Counted from the first letter of the stretch, positions 24,780 to 35,384 are shown. The stretch is DNA of 64,000 nucleotides from Pseudomonas sp. LFM046 (GCF_000949385.2 NZ_JYKO02000001.1:452161-516160); one strand, 5' to 3'. The notes: a model not told the origin generated them from the sequence alone. Made by a program: numbers and translations.

Positions 24780-25112
24780 ATGGAAGTAGCCGCTAAGCTG
24801 TCGGGCGCTCGAATCTCCGCCCAGAAAGCCCGCTTGGTCGCCGACCAGATCCGCGGGAAGAAGGTGGGCGAAGCGCTCAACCTGCTGACTTTCAGCAGCA
24901 AGAAAGCCGCTGAAATCATGAAGAAAGTGCTGGAGTCGGCCGTGGCCAACGCCGAGCACAACGAAGGCGCCGATGTGGACGATCTGAAAGTCTCCACCGT
25001 CTTCGTCAACGAAGGGCGTTCGCTGAAGCGCATCATGCCGCGCGCCAAGGGCCGTGCTGATCGCATCGTCAAGCGGTCTTGCCATATCACTGTCAAGGTT
25101 GCGGACAAGTAA
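24780..25112 (+). CDS. rplV: 50S ribosomal protein L22
   Basis: L22 contacts all 23S domains and narrows the exit tunnel with a beta-hairpin ([20 protein letters not shown] here). The 110-aa length is normal, and no insertion or deletion of the macrolide-resistance type is seen in this loop. Confidence 0.97.
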   Translation: MEVAAKLSGARISAQKARLVADQIRGKKVGEALNLLTFSSKKAAEIMKKVLESAVANAEHNEGADVDDLKVSTVFVNEGRSLKRIMPRAKGRADRIVKRSCHITVKVADK

Positions 25113-25125
25113 CGGAGTCGATCAG

Positions 25126-25812
25126 ATGGGTCAGAAAGTACATCCCACTGGCATTCGCCTGGGCATCGTCAAGGAGCACACCTCCGTTTGGTACGCAGAT
25201 AAGCGCACTTATGCCGACTATCTGCTGGCCGACCTGCAGGTTCGTGAGTACCTCCAAGACAAACTAAAAAGCGCGTCCGTAAGCCGTATCGATATCCATC
25301 GTCCGGCTCAAACCGCACGCATCACCATCCACACCGCTCGTCCCGGCATCGTGATCGGCAAGAAAGGTGAAGATGTTGAGAAGCTGCGTCAGGACCTGAC
25401 CAAGCAAATGGGTGTGCCGGTGCACATCAATATCGAAGAGATCCGCAAGCCGGAACTCGACGGTATGCTGGTTGCGCAGAGCGTAGCTCAGCAGCTGGAG
25501 CGTCGCGTGATGTTCCGTCGCGCCATGAAGCGCGCTGTACAGAACGCCATGCGCATTGGTGCCAAGGGCATCAAGATCCAGGTTAGTGGTCGTCTCGGCG
25601 GCGCGGAAATCGCCCGTACCGAGTGGTATCGCGAAGGTCGTGTGCCTCTGCACACCCTGCGTGCCGATATCGACTACGCAACCTATGAAGCGCACACCAC
25701 TTACGGTGTGATCGGTGTGAAGGTTTGGATCTTCAAGGGTGAGGTCATTGGTGGCCGCCAGGAAGAGCTGAAGCCCGTAGCGCCTGCTCCTCGTAAAAAA
25801 GCTGCTAAGTAA
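25126..25812 (+). CDS. rpsC: 30S ribosomal protein S3
   Basis: S3 shapes the mRNA entry channel and contributes helicase activity. ATG 25126 gives 228 aa starting [15 protein letters not shown]; the longer frame starts inside rplV and is not family-like. The KH domain shows [19 protein letters not shown] lies 8 nt upstream of the start. Confidence 0.97.
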   Translation: MGQKVHPTGIRLGIVKEHTSVWYADKRTYADYLLADLQVREYLQDKLKSASVSRIDIHRPAQTARITIHTARPGIVIGKKGEDVEKLRQDLTKQMGVPVHINIEEIRKPELDGMLVAQSVAQQLERRVMFRRAMKRAVQNAMRIGAKGIKIQVSGRLGGAEIARTEWYREGRVPLHTLRADIDYATYEAHTTYGVIGVKVWIFKGEVIGGRQEELKPVAPAPRKKAAK

Positions 25813-25824
25813 GGGGTACGCCAA

Positions 25825-26238
25825 ATGCTGCAACCAAAGCGTACGAAGTTCCGCAAGCAGATGACTGGCCACAACCGTGGTCTGGCTCATCGCGGTAGCA
25901 AGGTCAGCTTCGGCGAGTTCGCGCTGAAGGCTACTGGCCGTGGTCGTCTCACTGCCCGCCAGATCGAGGCTGCACGTCGTGCCCTCACCCGTCACGTGAA
26001 GCGTGGTGGCAAGATCTGGATCCGTGTGTTCCCTGACAAGCCCGTTACCAAGAAGCCCCTGGAAGTACGTATGGGTAAAGGTAAGGGTGGCGTCGAGTAC
26101 TGGGTAGCCCAGATTCAACCGGGCAAGGTCCTGTACGAGATCGAGGGTGTTTCCGAAGAGCTGGCGCGTGAGGCATTCGCCCTGGCTGCTGCAAAGCTGC
26201 CGCTCGCCACCTCCTTTGTTAAGCGGACGGTGATGTGA
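25825..26238 (+). CDS. rplP: 50S ribosomal protein L16
   Basis: L16 helps position A-site tRNA and is needed late in 50S assembly. The 137-aa protein begins [19 protein letters not shown]; the region [12 protein letters not shown] precedes a C-terminal helix. Its TGA shares one base with the ATG of rpmC. Confidence 0.97.
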   Translation: MLQPKRTKFRKQMTGHNRGLAHRGSKVSFGEFALKATGRGRLTARQIEAARRALTRHVKRGGKIWIRVFPDKPVTKKPLEVRMGKGKGGVEYWVAQIQPGKVLYEIEGVSEELAREAFALAAAKLPLATSFVKRTVM

Positions 26239-26429
26239 TGAAAGCGAATGAACTTCGTGAAAAATCCGTACAGCAGCTGAACGAGCAACTGCTCGGCCTG
26301 CTGCGCGACCAGTTCAATCTGCGCATGCAGAAGGCAACTGGCCAGTTGGGGCAGTCTCACCTGCTCTCGCAAGTGAAGCGCGACATCGCTCGCGTGAAAA
26401 CTGTGCTCAACCAGCAAGCAGGTAAGTAA
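26238..26429 (+). CDS. rpmC: 50S ribosomal protein L29
   Basis: L29 is a small helical protein beside L23 at the tunnel exit. ATG 26238 gives 63 aa ([14 protein letters not shown] to VLNQQAGK). A GTG one codon earlier is in frame but would only add one residue. It overlaps the rplP stop by one base. Confidence 0.95.
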   Translation: MKANELREKSVQQLNEQLLGLLRDQFNLRMQKATGQLGQSHLLSQVKRDIARVKTVLNQQAGK

Positions 26430-26431
26430 TC

Positions 26432-26698
26432 ATGGCTGAAGCTCAGAAAACCGTCCGCACGCTGACCGGCCGCGTCGTCAGCGACAAGATGGACAAGACC
26501 ATCACCGTTCTGATCGAGCGCCGCGTAAAGCACCCGATCTACGGTAAATACGTGAAGCGTTCGACCAAGCTGCACGCTCACGACGAAACCAACCAGTGCC
26601 GCATCGGCGACAAGGTCACCATTCGTGAGACCCGTCCGCTGGCCAAGACCAAGTCCTGGTCCCTGGTGGAAATCGTCGAACGTGCCGTGGAAGTCTAA
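26432..26698 (+). CDS. rpsQ: 30S ribosomal protein S17
   Basis: S17 is an early-assembly 16S binder with an OB fold. The 88-aa protein has the typical [19 protein letters not shown] and [15 protein letters not shown] segments. It starts 2 nt after the rpmC stop. It is usually the last gene of the S10 operon proper. Confidence 0.97.
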   Translation: MAEAQKTVRTLTGRVVSDKMDKTITVLIERRVKHPIYGKYVKRSTKLHAHDETNQCRIGDKVTIRETRPLAKTKSWSLVEIVERAVEV

Positions 26699-26720
26699 GG
26701 ACTAAGGGTCGGAGAAAGAT

Positions 26721-27089
26721 ATGATTCAGACTCAATCCATGCTCGACGTCGCTGACAACAGCGGTGCTCGTCGCGTTATGTGCATCAAGGTCCTTGGTGG
26801 TTCGCACCGTCGCTACGCCGGTATCGGCGACATCATCAAAGTGACCGTGAAAGAAGCGATTCCGCGCGGCAAGGTGAAGAAAGGCCAGGTAATGACCGCT
26901 GTTGTGGTCCGTACCAAGCATGGCGTTCGTCGCCCTGACGGCTCGATCATCCGCTTCGACGGCAACGCCGCCGTCCTGCTGAACAACAAGCAGGAGCCGA
27001 TCGGCACCCGTATCTTCGGGCCCGTGACCCGTGAACTGCGTTCCGAGAAGTTCATGAAGATCGTCTCGCTCGCCCCCGAAGTGCTGTAA
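26721..27089 (+). CDS. rplN: 50S ribosomal protein L14
   Basis: L14 forms intersubunit bridges and is where RsfS silences the 50S subunit. The 122-aa protein begins [20 protein letters not shown]. By E. coli convention it opens the spc operon, but no promoter or terminator is visible in the 22-nt gap after rpsQ, so transcription probably runs through. Confidence 0.97.
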   Translation: MIQTQSMLDVADNSGARRVMCIKVLGGSHRRYAGIGDIIKVTVKEAIPRGKVKKGQVMTAVVVRTKHGVRRPDGSIIRFDGNAAVLLNNKQEPIGTRIFGPVTRELRSEKFMKIVSLAPEVL

Positions 27090-27101
27090 GGAGAAGCCGT
27101 C

Positions 27102-27416
27102 ATGCAAAAGATTCGTCGTGACGACGAGATCATCGTCATCGCCGGCAAGGACAAGGGCAAGCGTGGCAAGGTGCTGAAGGTTCTCGCCGACAGCCGTGTG
27201 CTGGTCAGCGGTGTAAACCTGATCAAGCGCCACACCAAGCCCAACCCCATGGCCGGTATCCAGGGCGGTATCGTCGAGCGGGAGGCGCCCCTGCACCTCT
27301 CCAACGTTGCCATCTTCAATGGCGAAACCAACAAGGCTGACCGCGTTGGTTTCAAGGTTGAAGACGGTAAAAAAATTCGTGTCTTCAAGTCGACCCAAAA
27401 GCCGGTTGATGCTTGA
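27102..27416 (+). CDS. rplX: 50S ribosomal protein L24
   Basis: L24 starts 50S assembly and lies at the tunnel exit. The 104-aa protein contains the KOW motif [17 protein letters not shown] at ~11-27. The GGAG just after rplN serves as its RBS. Confidence 0.97.
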   Translation: MQKIRRDDEIIVIAGKDKGKRGKVLKVLADSRVLVSGVNLIKRHTKPNPMAGIQGGIVEREAPLHLSNVAIFNGETNKADRVGFKVEDGKKIRVFKSTQKPVDA

Positions 27417-27436
27417 GAACTGCTAGGTAGATAACC

Positions 27437-27976
27437 ATGGCACGACTGAAAGAGATTTACCGGAACGAAATCGCTCCCAAGCTGAAGGAACAACTTCAGC
27501 TTGCCAACGTGATGGAAATTCCGCGCATCACCAAGATCACCCTGAACATGGGTCTGGGCGAAGCCATCGGTGACAAGAAAGTCATCGAGAACGCTGTAGC
27601 CGACCTGGAAAAGATCACCGGCCAGAAAGCTGTCGTGACCTACGCCCGCAAGTCCATTGCAGGCTTCAAGGTTCGCGAGGGCTGGCCGATCGGCGTCAAG
27701 GTCACCCTGCGCCGTGATCGCATGTACGAGTTCCTGGATCGTCTGCTGTCCATCTCCCTGCCGCGCGTGCGCGACTTCCGCGGCCTGAATGCCAAGTCCT
27801 TCGACGGTCGTGGCAACTACAGCATGGGTGTGAAAGAGCAGATCATCTTCCCGGAAATCGATTACGACAAAATCGATGCGCTGCGCGGTCTGGACATCAC
27901 CCTGACCACCACCGCCCGTACGGATGATGAAGGTCGTGCCCTGCTGCGCGCCTTCAACTTCCCGTTCCGCAACTGA
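27437..27976 (+). CDS. rplE: 50S ribosomal protein L5
   Basis: L5 binds 5S rRNA in the central protuberance. The 179-aa protein contains the conserved [15 protein letters not shown] and [15 protein letters not shown] segments. It lies 20 nt after rplX and 13 nt before rpsN. Confidence 0.97.
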   Translation: MARLKEIYRNEIAPKLKEQLQLANVMEIPRITKITLNMGLGEAIGDKKVIENAVADLEKITGQKAVVTYARKSIAGFKVREGWPIGVKVTLRRDRMYEFLDRLLSISLPRVRDFRGLNAKSFDGRGNYSMGVKEQIIFPEIDYDKIDALRGLDITLTTTARTDDEGRALLRAFNFPFRN

Positions 27977-27989
27977 TTGGAGTAGGAAC

Positions 27990-28295
27990 ATGGCCAAGCA
28001 AAGCATGAAGAACCGTGAGCTGAAGCGTCAGCAAACGGTTGCCAAGTACGCCAAGAAGCGTGCTGAGCTGAAAGCTATCATCGCCAACCCGAACTCCACT
28101 CCGGAAGCTCGCTGGGAAGCCCAGGTAGCCCTGCAGAAGCAGCCCCGTGACGCCAGCGCTTCGCGCCTGCGTAACCGCTGCCGCATCACCGGTCGTCCGC
28201 ACGGCGTTTACCGCAAGTTCGGCCTCGGCCGTAACAAGCTGCGTGAAGCCGCCATGCGTGGTGATGTGCCCGGCCTGGTGAAAGCCAGCTGGTAA
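27990..28295 (+). CDS. rpsN: 30S ribosomal protein S14 (zinc-free type)
   Basis: S14 is a late-binding protein of the 30S head. ATG 27990 gives 101 aa beginning [15 protein letters not shown]. Only one cysteine is present ([10 protein letters not shown]), so this is the longer zinc-independent form. It is followed by a 189-nt gap with a hairpin and an embedded promoter, unlike the tight E. coli rpsN-rpsH junction. Confidence 0.96.
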   Translation: MAKQSMKNRELKRQQTVAKYAKKRAELKAIIANPNSTPEARWEAQVALQKQPRDASASRLRNRCRITGRPHGVYRKFGLGRNKLREAAMRGDVPGLVKASW

Positions 28296-28341
28296 TGATC
28301 GTTGATCGAGTCGGCTCGTCCGGCTCGATCCAGGTCATCAG

Positions 28342-28367
28342 AATCAAGCCCCTTTTGGGGCTTGATT
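28342..28367 (+). terminator. Terminator-like hairpin after rpsN
   Basis: AATCAAGCCCC and GGGGCTTGATT form a perfect 11-bp stem closed by TTTT, followed by CGTTT. Its 3' arm contains the TTGATT -35 box of the next promoter. Confidence 0.72.
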
Positions 28368-28390
28368 CGTTTCTGGAGTATCTCTAGAAT
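28362..28390 (+). promoter_or_regulatory. Internal promoter before rpsH
   Basis: TTGATT (28362-28367), a 17-bp spacer and TAGAAT (28385-28390) predict a start near 28397, about 88 nt before rpsH. The -35 box lies in the 3' arm of the preceding hairpin. Confidence 0.7.
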
Positions 28391-28484
28391 GTCCGGCTCG
28401 CCGAGTCTGGCCTCAGTCCGTCCAGTGCTCGCGTGTGACTCTAGCCGCAAGGCTATTTCTTTTTGTATCAGGAGCATCTAGCCC

Positions 28485-28877
28485 ATGAGTATGCAGGACC
28501 CGTTAGCGGACATGCTAACTCGTATCCGTAATGCCCAGATGGCTGAAAAGTCTGTCGTAAGCATGCCGTCCTCCAAGCTGAAGGTGGCAGTAGCCAACGT
28601 TCTGAAGAACGAAGGTTACATCACGGGATACCAAGTCAGCAGCGACATCAAGCCTCTGCTGTCCATCGAGCTGAAGTACTTCGAAGGCCGTCCGGTCATC
28701 GAAGAGCTGAAGCGCGTAAGTCGTCCTGGCCTGCGCCAGTACAAGTCCGTCGATCAGCTGCCGAAAGTACGTGGCGGCCTGGGCGTGTCGATCGTTTCCA
28801 CCAACAAGGGTGTGATGACTGATCGTGCTGCTCGCGCTGCTGGTGTTGGCGGCGAAGTGCTTTGCACTGTGTTCTAA
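28485..28877 (+). CDS. rpsH: 30S ribosomal protein S8
   Basis: S8 is a central-domain assembly protein and, in E. coli, the repressor of the spc operon. The 130-aa protein begins [18 protein letters not shown] and ends [11 protein letters not shown]. It is the first gene after the hairpin-promoter gap, so here it may head its own transcript. Confidence 0.97.
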   Translation: MSMQDPLADMLTRIRNAQMAEKSVVSMPSSKLKVAVANVLKNEGYITGYQVSSDIKPLLSIELKYFEGRPVIEELKRVSRPGLRQYKSVDQLPKVRGGLGVSIVSTNKGVMTDRAARAAGVGGEVLCTVF

Positions 28878-28889
28878 GGGGGTTGAAGC

Positions 28890-29423
28890 ATGTCTCGCGT
28901 TGCTAAGAACCCCGTCAAGCTGCCCGCTGGCGTTGAAGTCAAGATCGCCGGCCAGCAGCTTTCGGTGAAGGGTGCCAAGGGCGCTCTGGAACTGAAAGTG
29001 CATCCGTCCGTGGAAGTCCTGCAGGAGTCCGGTGAGCTGCGTTTCGCTGCTCGCAATGGCGACCAGCAGAACAAGGCCATGGCCGGTACCACCCGTGCGT
29101 TGGTTAACAACATGGTGATCGGCGTCAGCCAGGGCTTCGAGCGCAAGCTCCAGCTGGTGGGCGTTGGTTACAAAGCTCAGGCCAAAGGTCAAACGCTGTC
29201 CCTGGCTCTCGGCTTCTCGCATCCGGTGGATTACGAACTGCCGCAAGGCATCACCGCTGAAACCCCCAGCCAGACCGATATCCTGATCAAGGGCATCGAC
29301 AAGCAGCTGGTCGGTCAAGTGGCCGCTGAGATCCGCGACTTCCGTCCGCCGGAGCCTTACAAAGGCAAGGGTGTACGTTACGCCGACGAAGTCGTCCGTC
29401 GTAAAGAAGCTAAGAAGAAGTAG
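28890..29423 (+). CDS. rplF: 50S ribosomal protein L6
   Basis: L6 lies near the sarcin-ricin loop and the factor-binding site. The 177-aa protein begins [19 protein letters not shown] and has the typical [19 protein letters not shown] tail. It starts 12 nt after rpsH. Confidence 0.97.
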   Translation: MSRVAKNPVKLPAGVEVKIAGQQLSVKGAKGALELKVHPSVEVLQESGELRFAARNGDQQNKAMAGTTRALVNNMVIGVSQGFERKLQLVGVGYKAQAKGQTLSLALGFSHPVDYELPQGITAETPSQTDILIKGIDKQLVGQVAAEIRDFRPPEPYKGKGVRYADEVVRRKEAKKK

Positions 29424-29433
29424 GGCATAGCAA

Positions 29434-29784
29434 ATGAGCGTAAAGAAAGAAACTCGTCTGCGTCGCGCTCGCAAGGCACGCCTGAAAATGCGCGAGCTGG
29501 AAGCCGTACGCCTCTGCGTGTACCGCTCTTCCCAGCATATCTACGCCCAGGTCATTTCGGCCGACGGCGCCAAGGTTCTGGCAAGCGCCTCTACCCTGGA
29601 CAAAGAACTGCGTGACGGCGCCACCGGCAACGTCGACGCGGCCAAGAAGGTTGGTCAGCTGGTTGCCGAGCGCGCGAAAGCCGCTGGCGTCACTCAGGTG
29701 GCATTCGATCGTTCTGGCTTCAAGTACCACGGCCGCGTCAAGGCGCTGGCTGATGCTGCTCGTGAAGGCGGGCTGGAGTTCTAA
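29434..29784 (+). CDS. rplR: 50S ribosomal protein L18
   Basis: L18 carries 5S rRNA into the large subunit together with L5. The 116-aa protein has a basic N-terminus ([19 protein letters not shown]) and the C-terminal [20 protein letters not shown] signature. Confidence 0.97.
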   Translation: MSVKKETRLRRARKARLKMRELEAVRLCVYRSSQHIYAQVISADGAKVLASASTLDKELRDGATGNVDAAKKVGQLVAERAKAAGVTQVAFDRSGFKYHGRVKALADAAREGGLEF

Positions 29785-29787
29785 GTT

Positions 29788-30288
29788 ATGGCAAATAACG
29801 AGCAAAAGCGCGACGAAGGCTACATCGAGAAGCTGGTCCAGGTTAACCGCGTTGCCAAGACCGTAAAAGGTGGTCGTATCTTCACCTTCACCGCGCTGAC
29901 TGTAGTTGGCGACGGCAAAGGTCGTGTTGGCTTCGGCCGCGGCAAGTCCCGCGAAGTGCCGGCTGCCATCCAGAAGGCGATGGAAGCTGCCCGCCGCAAC
30001 ATGATCCAGGTTGATCTGGACGGCACCACCCTGCAGTACCCGATCAAGTCCGCCCATGGCGCCTCCAAGGTGTTCATGCAGCCGGCTTCCGAAGGTACCG
30101 GTATCATCGCCGGCGGCGCCATGCGTGCCGTTCTGGAAGTGGCCGGTGTGCAGAACGTTCTGGCCAAGTGCTACGGCTCTACCAATCCGGTGAACGTGGT
30201 TTACGCCACCTTCAAGGGTCTGAAGAACATGCAGTCCCCTGAGTCCGTTGCGGCCAAGCGTGGTAAGAGCGTCGAGGAGATTCTCTAA
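29788..30288 (+). CDS. rpsE: 30S ribosomal protein S5
   Basis: S5 is involved in decoding accuracy and in the mRNA channel. The 166-aa protein contains the S5 signature [18 protein letters not shown] and the spectinomycin loop VAKTVKGGR in wild-type form. It starts 3 nt after rplR. Confidence 0.97.
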   Translation: MANNEQKRDEGYIEKLVQVNRVAKTVKGGRIFTFTALTVVGDGKGRVGFGRGKSREVPAAIQKAMEAARRNMIQVDLDGTTLQYPIKSAHGASKVFMQPASEGTGIIAGGAMRAVLEVAGVQNVLAKCYGSTNPVNVVYATFKGLKNMQSPESVAAKRGKSVEEIL

Positions 30289-30290
30289 TC

Positions 30291-30467
30291 ATGGCAACTG
30301 TCAAAGTAACGCTGATCAAGAGCGTTAACGGCCGTCTGGCTAACCACAAGGCTTGCGTCAAGGGTCTCGGCCTGCGTCGCATTGGTCACACCGTTGAAGT
30401 TCAGGACACCCCTGAAAATCGCGGCATGATCAACAAGGCTTACTACCTTCTGCGTGTCGAGGGTTAA
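30291..30467 (+). CDS. rpmD: 50S ribosomal protein L30
   Basis: L30 is a small 23S-binding protein not found in all bacteria. The 58-aa reading frame begins [20 protein letters not shown] and ends YYLLRVEG before TAA 30465-30467. It lies 2 nt after rpsE and 3 nt before rplO. I found it by direct translation of the gap. Confidence 0.95.
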   Translation: MATVKVTLIKSVNGRLANHKACVKGLGLRRIGHTVEVQDTPENRGMINKAYYLLRVEG

Positions 30468-30470
30468 TCC

Positions 30471-30905
30471 ATGAAACTGAACGATCTGCGTTCCGCGCCG
30501 GGTGCCCGTCGCGAAAAGCACCGTCCGGGCCGTGGCATCGGTAGCGGTTTGGGTAAGACTGGTGGCCGCGGTCACAAAGGTCAGACCTCTCGCTCCGGTG
30601 GCACCATTGCTCCGGGCTTTGAAGGCGGTCAGCAGCCGCTGCACCGTCGTCTGCCGAAGTTCGGCTTCGTTTCGCTGAAGGCCATGGATCGCGCTGAAGT
30701 GCGCACTTCCGAGCTGGCCAAGGTCGAAGGCGACGTCGTCACTCTGCAGGCGCTGAAGGATGCCAACGTGATTAACCAGAACGTGCAGCGTGTGAAAATC
30801 ATGCTGTCCGGCGACGTTACTCGCGCGGTCACCCTGAAAGGTATCGCCGCCACCAAAGGTGCGCGTGCGGCTATCGAAGCAGCTGGCGGTAAGTTCGAGG
30901 ACTAA
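30471..30905 (+). CDS. rplO: 50S ribosomal protein L15
   Basis: L15 is a late-assembly protein with a long, glycine-rich basic N-terminal extension ([17 protein letters not shown]) and a globular C-domain. It has 144 aa. secY begins at the base after its stop codon, so the two are likely coupled. Confidence 0.97.
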   Translation: MKLNDLRSAPGARREKHRPGRGIGSGLGKTGGRGHKGQTSRSGGTIAPGFEGGQQPLHRRLPKFGFVSLKAMDRAEVRTSELAKVEGDVVTLQALKDANVINQNVQRVKIMLSGDVTRAVTLKGIAATKGARAAIEAAGGKFED

Positions 30906-32234
30906 ATGGCTAAGCAAGGTGCTCTCTCCGCGCTCAGCAATGGCGGGTTGTCCGAGCTCTGGGCTCGACTGCGTTTCCTGTTCCTGGCGATCATCGTCTA
31001 CCGGATCGGCGCGCACATCCCAGTGCCCGGTATCAACCCTGACCGGCTGGCCGACCTGTTCCGGCAGAACGAGGGGACCATTCTTAGCCTGTTCAACATG
31101 TTCTCCGGCGGCGCGCTGGAGCGGATGAGCATCTTTGCACTGGGGATCATGCCGTACATCTCGGCATCGATCATCATGCAGCTCATGACCGCGATCAGCC
31201 CGCAGCTGGAGCAGTTGAAGAAGGAAGGTGAAGCTGGCCGTCGCAAGATCAGCCAGTACACCCGCTACGGCACCGTAGCCCTGGCATTGGTACAGGCCAT
31301 CGGCATGTCCGTTGGTCTGGCCAGTCAGGGCGTCGCTTTCTCGACTGATTTCGGCTTCTACTTCGTGGCTGTCACCACCTTCGTGGCTGGTGCGATGTTC
31401 ATGATGTGGCTGGGCGAGCAGATCACAGAGCGCGGTGTCGGCAACGGCATCTCGATGCTGATTTTTTCTGGCATCGTGGCCGGTCTGCCGAGGGCGATCG
31501 GGCAGTCTTTCGAGTCTGCACGTCAGGGCGATATCAACATCTTCGCTCTGGTCGCCATCGGTCTGTTGGCAGTAGCGATCATCGGTTTCGTGGTGTTCAT
31601 TGAGCGTGGTCAGCGTCGCATTGCGGTGCATTACGCCAAGCGTCAGCAGGGCCGCAAGGTCTTCGCTGCGCAGACCAGCCACCTGCCGTTGAAGGTGAAC
31701 ATGGCCGGCGTTATCCCGGCTATTTTTGCCAGCAGCATCCTGCTGTTCCCGGCCTCTCTGGGCGCCTGGTTCGGCCAGTCCGAAAGCATGGGCTGGCTGC
31801 AGGACGTCGCACAGGCTATCGCTCCTGGTCAGCCGTTGAACATTCTGCTGTTTAGTGCAGGGATCGTATTCTTCTGCTTCTTCTACACAGCGCTGATGTT
31901 CAATCCGAAAGACGTGGCGGAGAACCTGAAGAAGTCCGGTGCCTTTATTCCGGGTATCCGTCCGGGTGAGCAGTCGGCACGCTATATCGATGGCGTACTG
32001 ACCCGCTTGACCATGTTCGGTGCTCTGTACATGACGGCTGTTTGCCTGCTGCCCCAGTTCCTGGTGGTTGCAGCGAATGTACCGTTCTACCTTGGCGGGA
32101 CCTCGTTGCTGATCGTGGTAGTGGTTGTGATGGACTTTATGGCCCAAGTACAATCCCACCTCGTTTCGCACCAGTACGAATCCCTGATGAAGAAAGCCAA
32201 CCTGAAGGGCTACGGCAGCGGAATGCTCCGCTGA
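30906..32234 (+). CDS. secY: Preprotein translocase subunit SecY
   Basis: SecY is the protein-conducting channel of the inner membrane. The 442-aa protein shows ten hydrophobic segments. Family signatures are [26 protein letters not shown] and, near the cytoplasmic loops, [10 protein letters not shown]. The GAGGA at the end of rplO is its RBS. It is co-transcribed with ribosomal proteins as in most bacteria. Confidence 0.97.
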   Translation: MAKQGALSALSNGGLSELWARLRFLFLAIIVYRIGAHIPVPGINPDRLADLFRQNEGTILSLFNMFSGGALERMSIFALGIMPYISASIIMQLMTAISPQLEQLKKEGEAGRRKISQYTRYGTVALALVQAIGMSVGLASQGVAFSTDFGFYFVAVTTFVAGAMFMMWLGEQITERGVGNGISMLIFSGIVAGLPRAIGQSFESARQGDINIFALVAIGLLAVAIIGFVVFIERGQRRIAVHYAKRQQGRKVFAAQTSHLPLKVNMAGVIPAIFASSILLFPASLGAWFGQSESMGWLQDVAQAIAPGQPLNILLFSAGIVFFCFFYTALMFNPKDVAENLKKSGAFIPGIRPGEQSARYIDGVLTRLTMFGALYMTAVCLLPQFLVVAANVPFYLGGTSLLIVVVVVMDFMAQVQSHLVSHQYESLMKKANLKGYGSGMLR

Positions 32235-32263
32235 CCGGTTCCGTAAGGTTCTAGGAGTTACTG

Positions 32264-32380
32264 ATGAAAGTTCGTGCATCGGTGAAAAAGCTGTGCCGCA
32301 ACTGCAAGATCATCCGTCGCGACGGTATCGTTCGCGTGATCTGCAGCGCGGAGCCGCGTCACAAGCAGCGCCAAGGCTGA
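32264..32380 (+). CDS. rpmJ: 50S ribosomal protein L36 (zinc-binding form)
   Basis: A 38-aa frame, [15 protein letters not shown] to PRHKQRQG, found by translating the gap after secY. Cys11, Cys14, Cys27 and His33 form the zinc ribbon of the C+ type, so this is the zinc-requiring paralogue. Pseudomonads often hold a second zinc-free copy elsewhere for zinc starvation. AGGAG lies 8 nt upstream. Confidence 0.95.
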
Positions 32381-32401
32381 GTGTGATTCACGCGTTATGA
32401 G

Positions 32402-32427
32402 CCCGGCAGCTAGTGCGCTGCCGGGTT
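32402..32427 (+). terminator. Terminator-like hairpin after rpmJ
   Basis: CCCGGCAGC and GCTGCCGGG form a perfect 9-bp stem, followed by TTGATTATTCGTTTTT. It would end the spc transcript. Its short T-run is also the start of the -35 box of the alpha operon. Confidence 0.78.
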
Positions 32428-32454
32428 GATTATTCGTTTTTACAGCGCTAATAT
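32426..32454 (+). promoter_or_regulatory. alpha operon promoter
   Basis: TTGATT (32426-32431), 17 bp, TAATAT (32449-32454). Start expected near 32461, about 52 nt before rpsM. The -35 box touches the preceding terminator stem. Confidence 0.75.
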
Positions 32455-32512
32455 CTCGCGCCCTTTTCTTGGCTTCCGGGGCGTAGGTAGCTGTCAACTG
32501 GAGTTTCACTGA

Positions 32513-32869
32513 ATGGCCCGTATTGCAGGCGTCAACATTCCAGATAACAAGCACACTGTTATCTCGCTGACCTACATCTACGGTGTTGGTCGCACCACTG
32601 CGCAGAACATCTGCGCTGTCACCGGCGTAAATCCGGCGGCAAAGATCAAGGATCTCTCTGACGAGCAGATCGAACAGCTGCGTGGCGAAGTCGCGAAGCT
32701 CACCACCGAAGGTGACCTGCGTCGCGAAATCAACATGAACATCAAGCGTCTGATGGACCTGGGCTGCTACCGCGGTCTGCGTCATCGTCGTGGTCTGCCG
32801 GTTCATGGCCAGCGCACCAAGACCAACGCGCGTACCCGTAAGGGCCCGCGTAAGCCGATCCGCAAGTAA
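32513..32869 (+). CDS. rpsM: 30S ribosomal protein S13
   Basis: S13 forms intersubunit bridges in the 30S head. The 118-aa protein begins [19 protein letters not shown] and ends with the basic tail [12 protein letters not shown]. First gene of the alpha operon (rpsM-rpsK-rpsD-rpoA-rplQ). Confidence 0.97.
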   Translation: MARIAGVNIPDNKHTVISLTYIYGVGRTTAQNICAVTGVNPAAKIKDLSDEQIEQLRGEVAKLTTEGDLRREINMNIKRLMDLGCYRGLRHRRGLPVHGQRTKTNARTRKGPRKPIRK

Positions 32870-32899
32870 TTGCGCCCGCGAATCGACAGGAATTAAGTC

Positions 32900-33289
32900 A
32901 TGGCTAAGCCTGCTGCTCGTCCTCGTAAGAAAGTCAAAAAGACAGTGGTGGATGGGATCGCCCATATCCACGCTTCTTTCAACAACACCATCGTTACCAT
33001 CACTGATCGTCAGGGCAATGCTCTGTCCTGGGCGACCTCCGGTGGTTCCGGTTTCCGCGGCTCCCGTAAGAGCACCCCGTTCGCTGCCCAGGTTGCAGCT
33101 GAGCGTGCCGGTCAGGCTGCTCTGGAATACGGCCTGAAGAACCTCGACGTGAACGTCAAGGGCCCGGGCCCGGGTCGCGAATCCGCTGTGCGTGCTCTGA
33201 ACGCCTGCGGCTACAAGATCGCCAGCATCACCGACGTGACGCCTATCCCGCACAACGGGTGCCGTCCGCCGAAGAAGCGTCGCGTGTAA
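32900..33289 (+). CDS. rpsK: 30S ribosomal protein S11
   Basis: S11 lies in the platform next to the anti-Shine-Dalgarno end of 16S rRNA. The 129-aa protein has the conserved [25 protein letters not shown] start of the fold and ends [13 protein letters not shown]. Confidence 0.97.
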   Translation: MAKPAARPRKKVKKTVVDGIAHIHASFNNTIVTITDRQGNALSWATSGGSGFRGSRKSTPFAAQVAAERAGQAALEYGLKNLDVNVKGPGPGRESAVRALNACGYKIASITDVTPIPHNGCRPPKKRRV

Positions 33290-33305
33290 AAGGAGACAGT
33301 GAGAA

Positions 33306-33926
33306 ATGGCTCGTTACATTGGTCCCAAGTGCAAACTGTCCCGTCGTGAAGGTACCGACCTCTTCCTGAAGAGTGGTGCTCGCGCGCTCGAATCCAAGTG
33401 CAACATCGAATCCGCTCCTGGCCAGCACGGTGCCCGTCGTGGCCGTCTGTCCGACTACGGCACCCAGCTGCGTGAAAAGCAGAAAGTGCGCCGTATCTAC
33501 GGTGTCCTGGAGCGTCAGTTCGGCAACTACTACAAAGAAGCTGCTTCCCGCAAAGGCGCTACCGGTGAAAACCTGCTGCAACTCCTCGAGTGCCGCCTGG
33601 ACAACGTCGTGTACCGCATGGGCTTCGGCGCTACTCGTTCCGAGTCCCGTCAGCTGGTTTCCCACAAGGCCATCAGCGTGAACGGTCAGACCGTGAACGT
33701 TCCGTCCTACCAGGTCAAAGCTGGTGACGTGGTTGCCGTTCGCGAGAAGTCGAAGAACCAACTGCGTATCGCCCAAGCCCTCGAACTGTGCGGTCAGCGT
33801 GGCCGTGTGGAGTGGGTTGAGGTTGACGCAGAGAAGAAGTCCGGCGTGTTCAAGAGCGTGCCGGCTCGCAGCGATCTGTCCGCCGACATCAACGAAAACC
33901 TGATTGTCGAGCTCTACTCCAAGTAA
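33306..33926 (+). CDS. rpsD: 30S ribosomal protein S4
   Basis: S4 nucleates 30S assembly; in E. coli it represses the alpha operon and acts as an antiterminator. The 206-aa protein contains the S4 RNA-binding domain around residues 97-155 ([20 protein letters not shown]). It has only two N-terminal cysteines, so it is not the zinc-binding S4 type. Confidence 0.97.
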   Translation: MARYIGPKCKLSRREGTDLFLKSGARALESKCNIESAPGQHGARRGRLSDYGTQLREKQKVRRIYGVLERQFGNYYKEAASRKGATGENLLQLLECRLDNVVYRMGFGATRSESRQLVSHKAISVNGQTVNVPSYQVKAGDVVAVREKSKNQLRIAQALELCGQRGRVEWVEVDAEKKSGVFKSVPARSDLSADINENLIVELYSK

Positions 33927-33948
33927 GGGCTAGAAAATAGGTGCATCC

Positions 33949-34950
33949 ATGCAGAGTTCGGTAAATGAGTTCCTGACCCCCCGCCACATTGATGTGCAGG
34001 TGGTCAGTCCGACCCGCGCCAAGATCACGCTCGAGCCTCTCGAGCGTGGTTTCGGCCATACCCTGGGCAACGCGCTGCGTCGCATCCTGTTGTCCTCCAT
34101 GCCTGGCTGTGCAGTAGTCGAGGCCGAAATCGATGGCGTACTCCACGAGTACAGCGCCATCGAGGGTGTTCAGGAAGATGTCATCGAGATCCTCCTGAAC
34201 CTCAAAGGCTTGGCCATCAAGCTGCACGGCCGTGACGAAGTAACGCTGAACCTTTCCAAGAAAGGCTCGGGCGTGGTCACTGCTGCCGATATTCAGCTGG
34301 ATCATGATGTCGAAATCGTCAACGGCGACCACGTGATCGCCAACCTGGCGGATAACGGCGTTCTGAACATGAAGCTCAAGGTGTCTCGCGGTCGTGGCTA
34401 TGAGCCTGCCGACGCGCGCCAGAGCGACGAAGACGAGAGCCGCAGCATTGGTCGTCTGCAGCTCGACGCCTCGTTCAGCCCGGTCCGCCGTGTTGCCTAC
34501 GTGGTTGAAAACGCCCGTGTGGAGCAGCGCACCAACCTGGACAAGCTGGTCATCGATCTGGAAACCAACGGCACCCTGGACCCTGAAGAGGCCATCCGTC
34601 GTGCCGCTACCATCCTGCAACACCAGCTGGCTGCGTTCGTCGACCTCAAGGGCGACAGCGAGCCGGTAGTGGTTGAGCAGGAAGACGAGATCGATCCGAT
34701 CCTGCTGCGTCCGGTTGATGACCTCGAGCTGACCGTACGTTCGGCCAACTGCCTGAAGGCGGAGAACATCTACTACATCGGCGACCTGATTCAGCGTACC
34801 GAAGTAGAGCTGTTGAAGACTCCGAACCTGGGCAAGAAGTCCCTGACCGAGATCAAGGACGTCCTGGCCTCCCGTGGTCTGTCCCTCGGCATGCGCCTCG
34901 ACAACTGGCCGCCGGCAAGTCTCAAGAAGGACGACAAGGCGACTGCCTGA
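33949..34950 (+). CDS. rpoA: DNA-directed RNA polymerase subunit alpha
   Basis: The alpha dimer nucleates RNA polymerase assembly, and its C-terminal domain contacts UP elements and activators. The 333-aa protein has the assembly domain with [17 protein letters not shown] (about 37-53). The C-terminal domain contains [15 protein letters not shown] and [13 protein letters not shown]. It is the fourth gene of the alpha operon. Confidence 0.97.
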   Translation: MQSSVNEFLTPRHIDVQVVSPTRAKITLEPLERGFGHTLGNALRRILLSSMPGCAVVEAEIDGVLHEYSAIEGVQEDVIEILLNLKGLAIKLHGRDEVTLNLSKKGSGVVTAADIQLDHDVEIVNGDHVIANLADNGVLNMKLKVSRGRGYEPADARQSDEDESRSIGRLQLDASFSPVRRVAYVVENARVEQRTNLDKLVIDLETNGTLDPEEAIRRAATILQHQLAAFVDLKGDSEPVVVEQEDEIDPILLRPVDDLELTVRSANCLKAENIYYIGDLIQRTEVELLKTPNLGKKSLTEIKDVLASRGLSLGMRLDNWPPASLKKDDKATA

Positions 34951-34994
34951 TCGTCGTAATCACCGAACGTCGTAGTTTGGTAAGGAATTGAACC

Positions 34995-35384
34995 ATGCGT
35001 CATCGTAAAAGTGGCCGTCACCTGAGCCGCACCAGCGCACACCGCAAGGCCATGTTCCAGAACATGGCAGTGTCGCTGTTCGAGCACGAACTGATCAAAA
35101 CCACCCTGCCCAAGGCCAAAGAACTGCGTCGCGTTGCCGAGCCGCTGATCACCCTGGCCAAGGAAGACAGCGTCGCCAACCGTCGTCTGGCTTTCGACCG
35201 TACCCGTTCGAAAGCTGCCGTAGGCAAGCTGTTCAACGACCTGGGCAAGCGCTACGCCAACCGTCAGGGCGGCTACCTGCGCATCCTGAAGTGCGGTTTC
35301 CGCGCTGGCGACAACGCTCCCATGGCTTACGTCGAGCTGGTTGACCGTCCGGTCGCTGGTGAAGTCGAAGCTGCTGCCGAGTAA
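34995..35384 (+). CDS. rplQ: 50S ribosomal protein L17
   Basis: L17 is a 23S-binding protein near the tunnel exit. The 129-aa protein begins [20 protein letters not shown] and ends in a short acidic tail. It is the last gene of the alpha operon; a strong terminator follows 16 nt later. Confidence 0.97.
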   Translation: MRHRKSGRHLSRTSAHRKAMFQNMAVSLFEHELIKTTLPKAKELRRVAEPLITLAKEDSVANRRLAFDRTRSKAAVGKLFNDLGKRYANRQGGYLRILKCGFRAGDNAPMAYVELVDRPVAGEVEAAAE

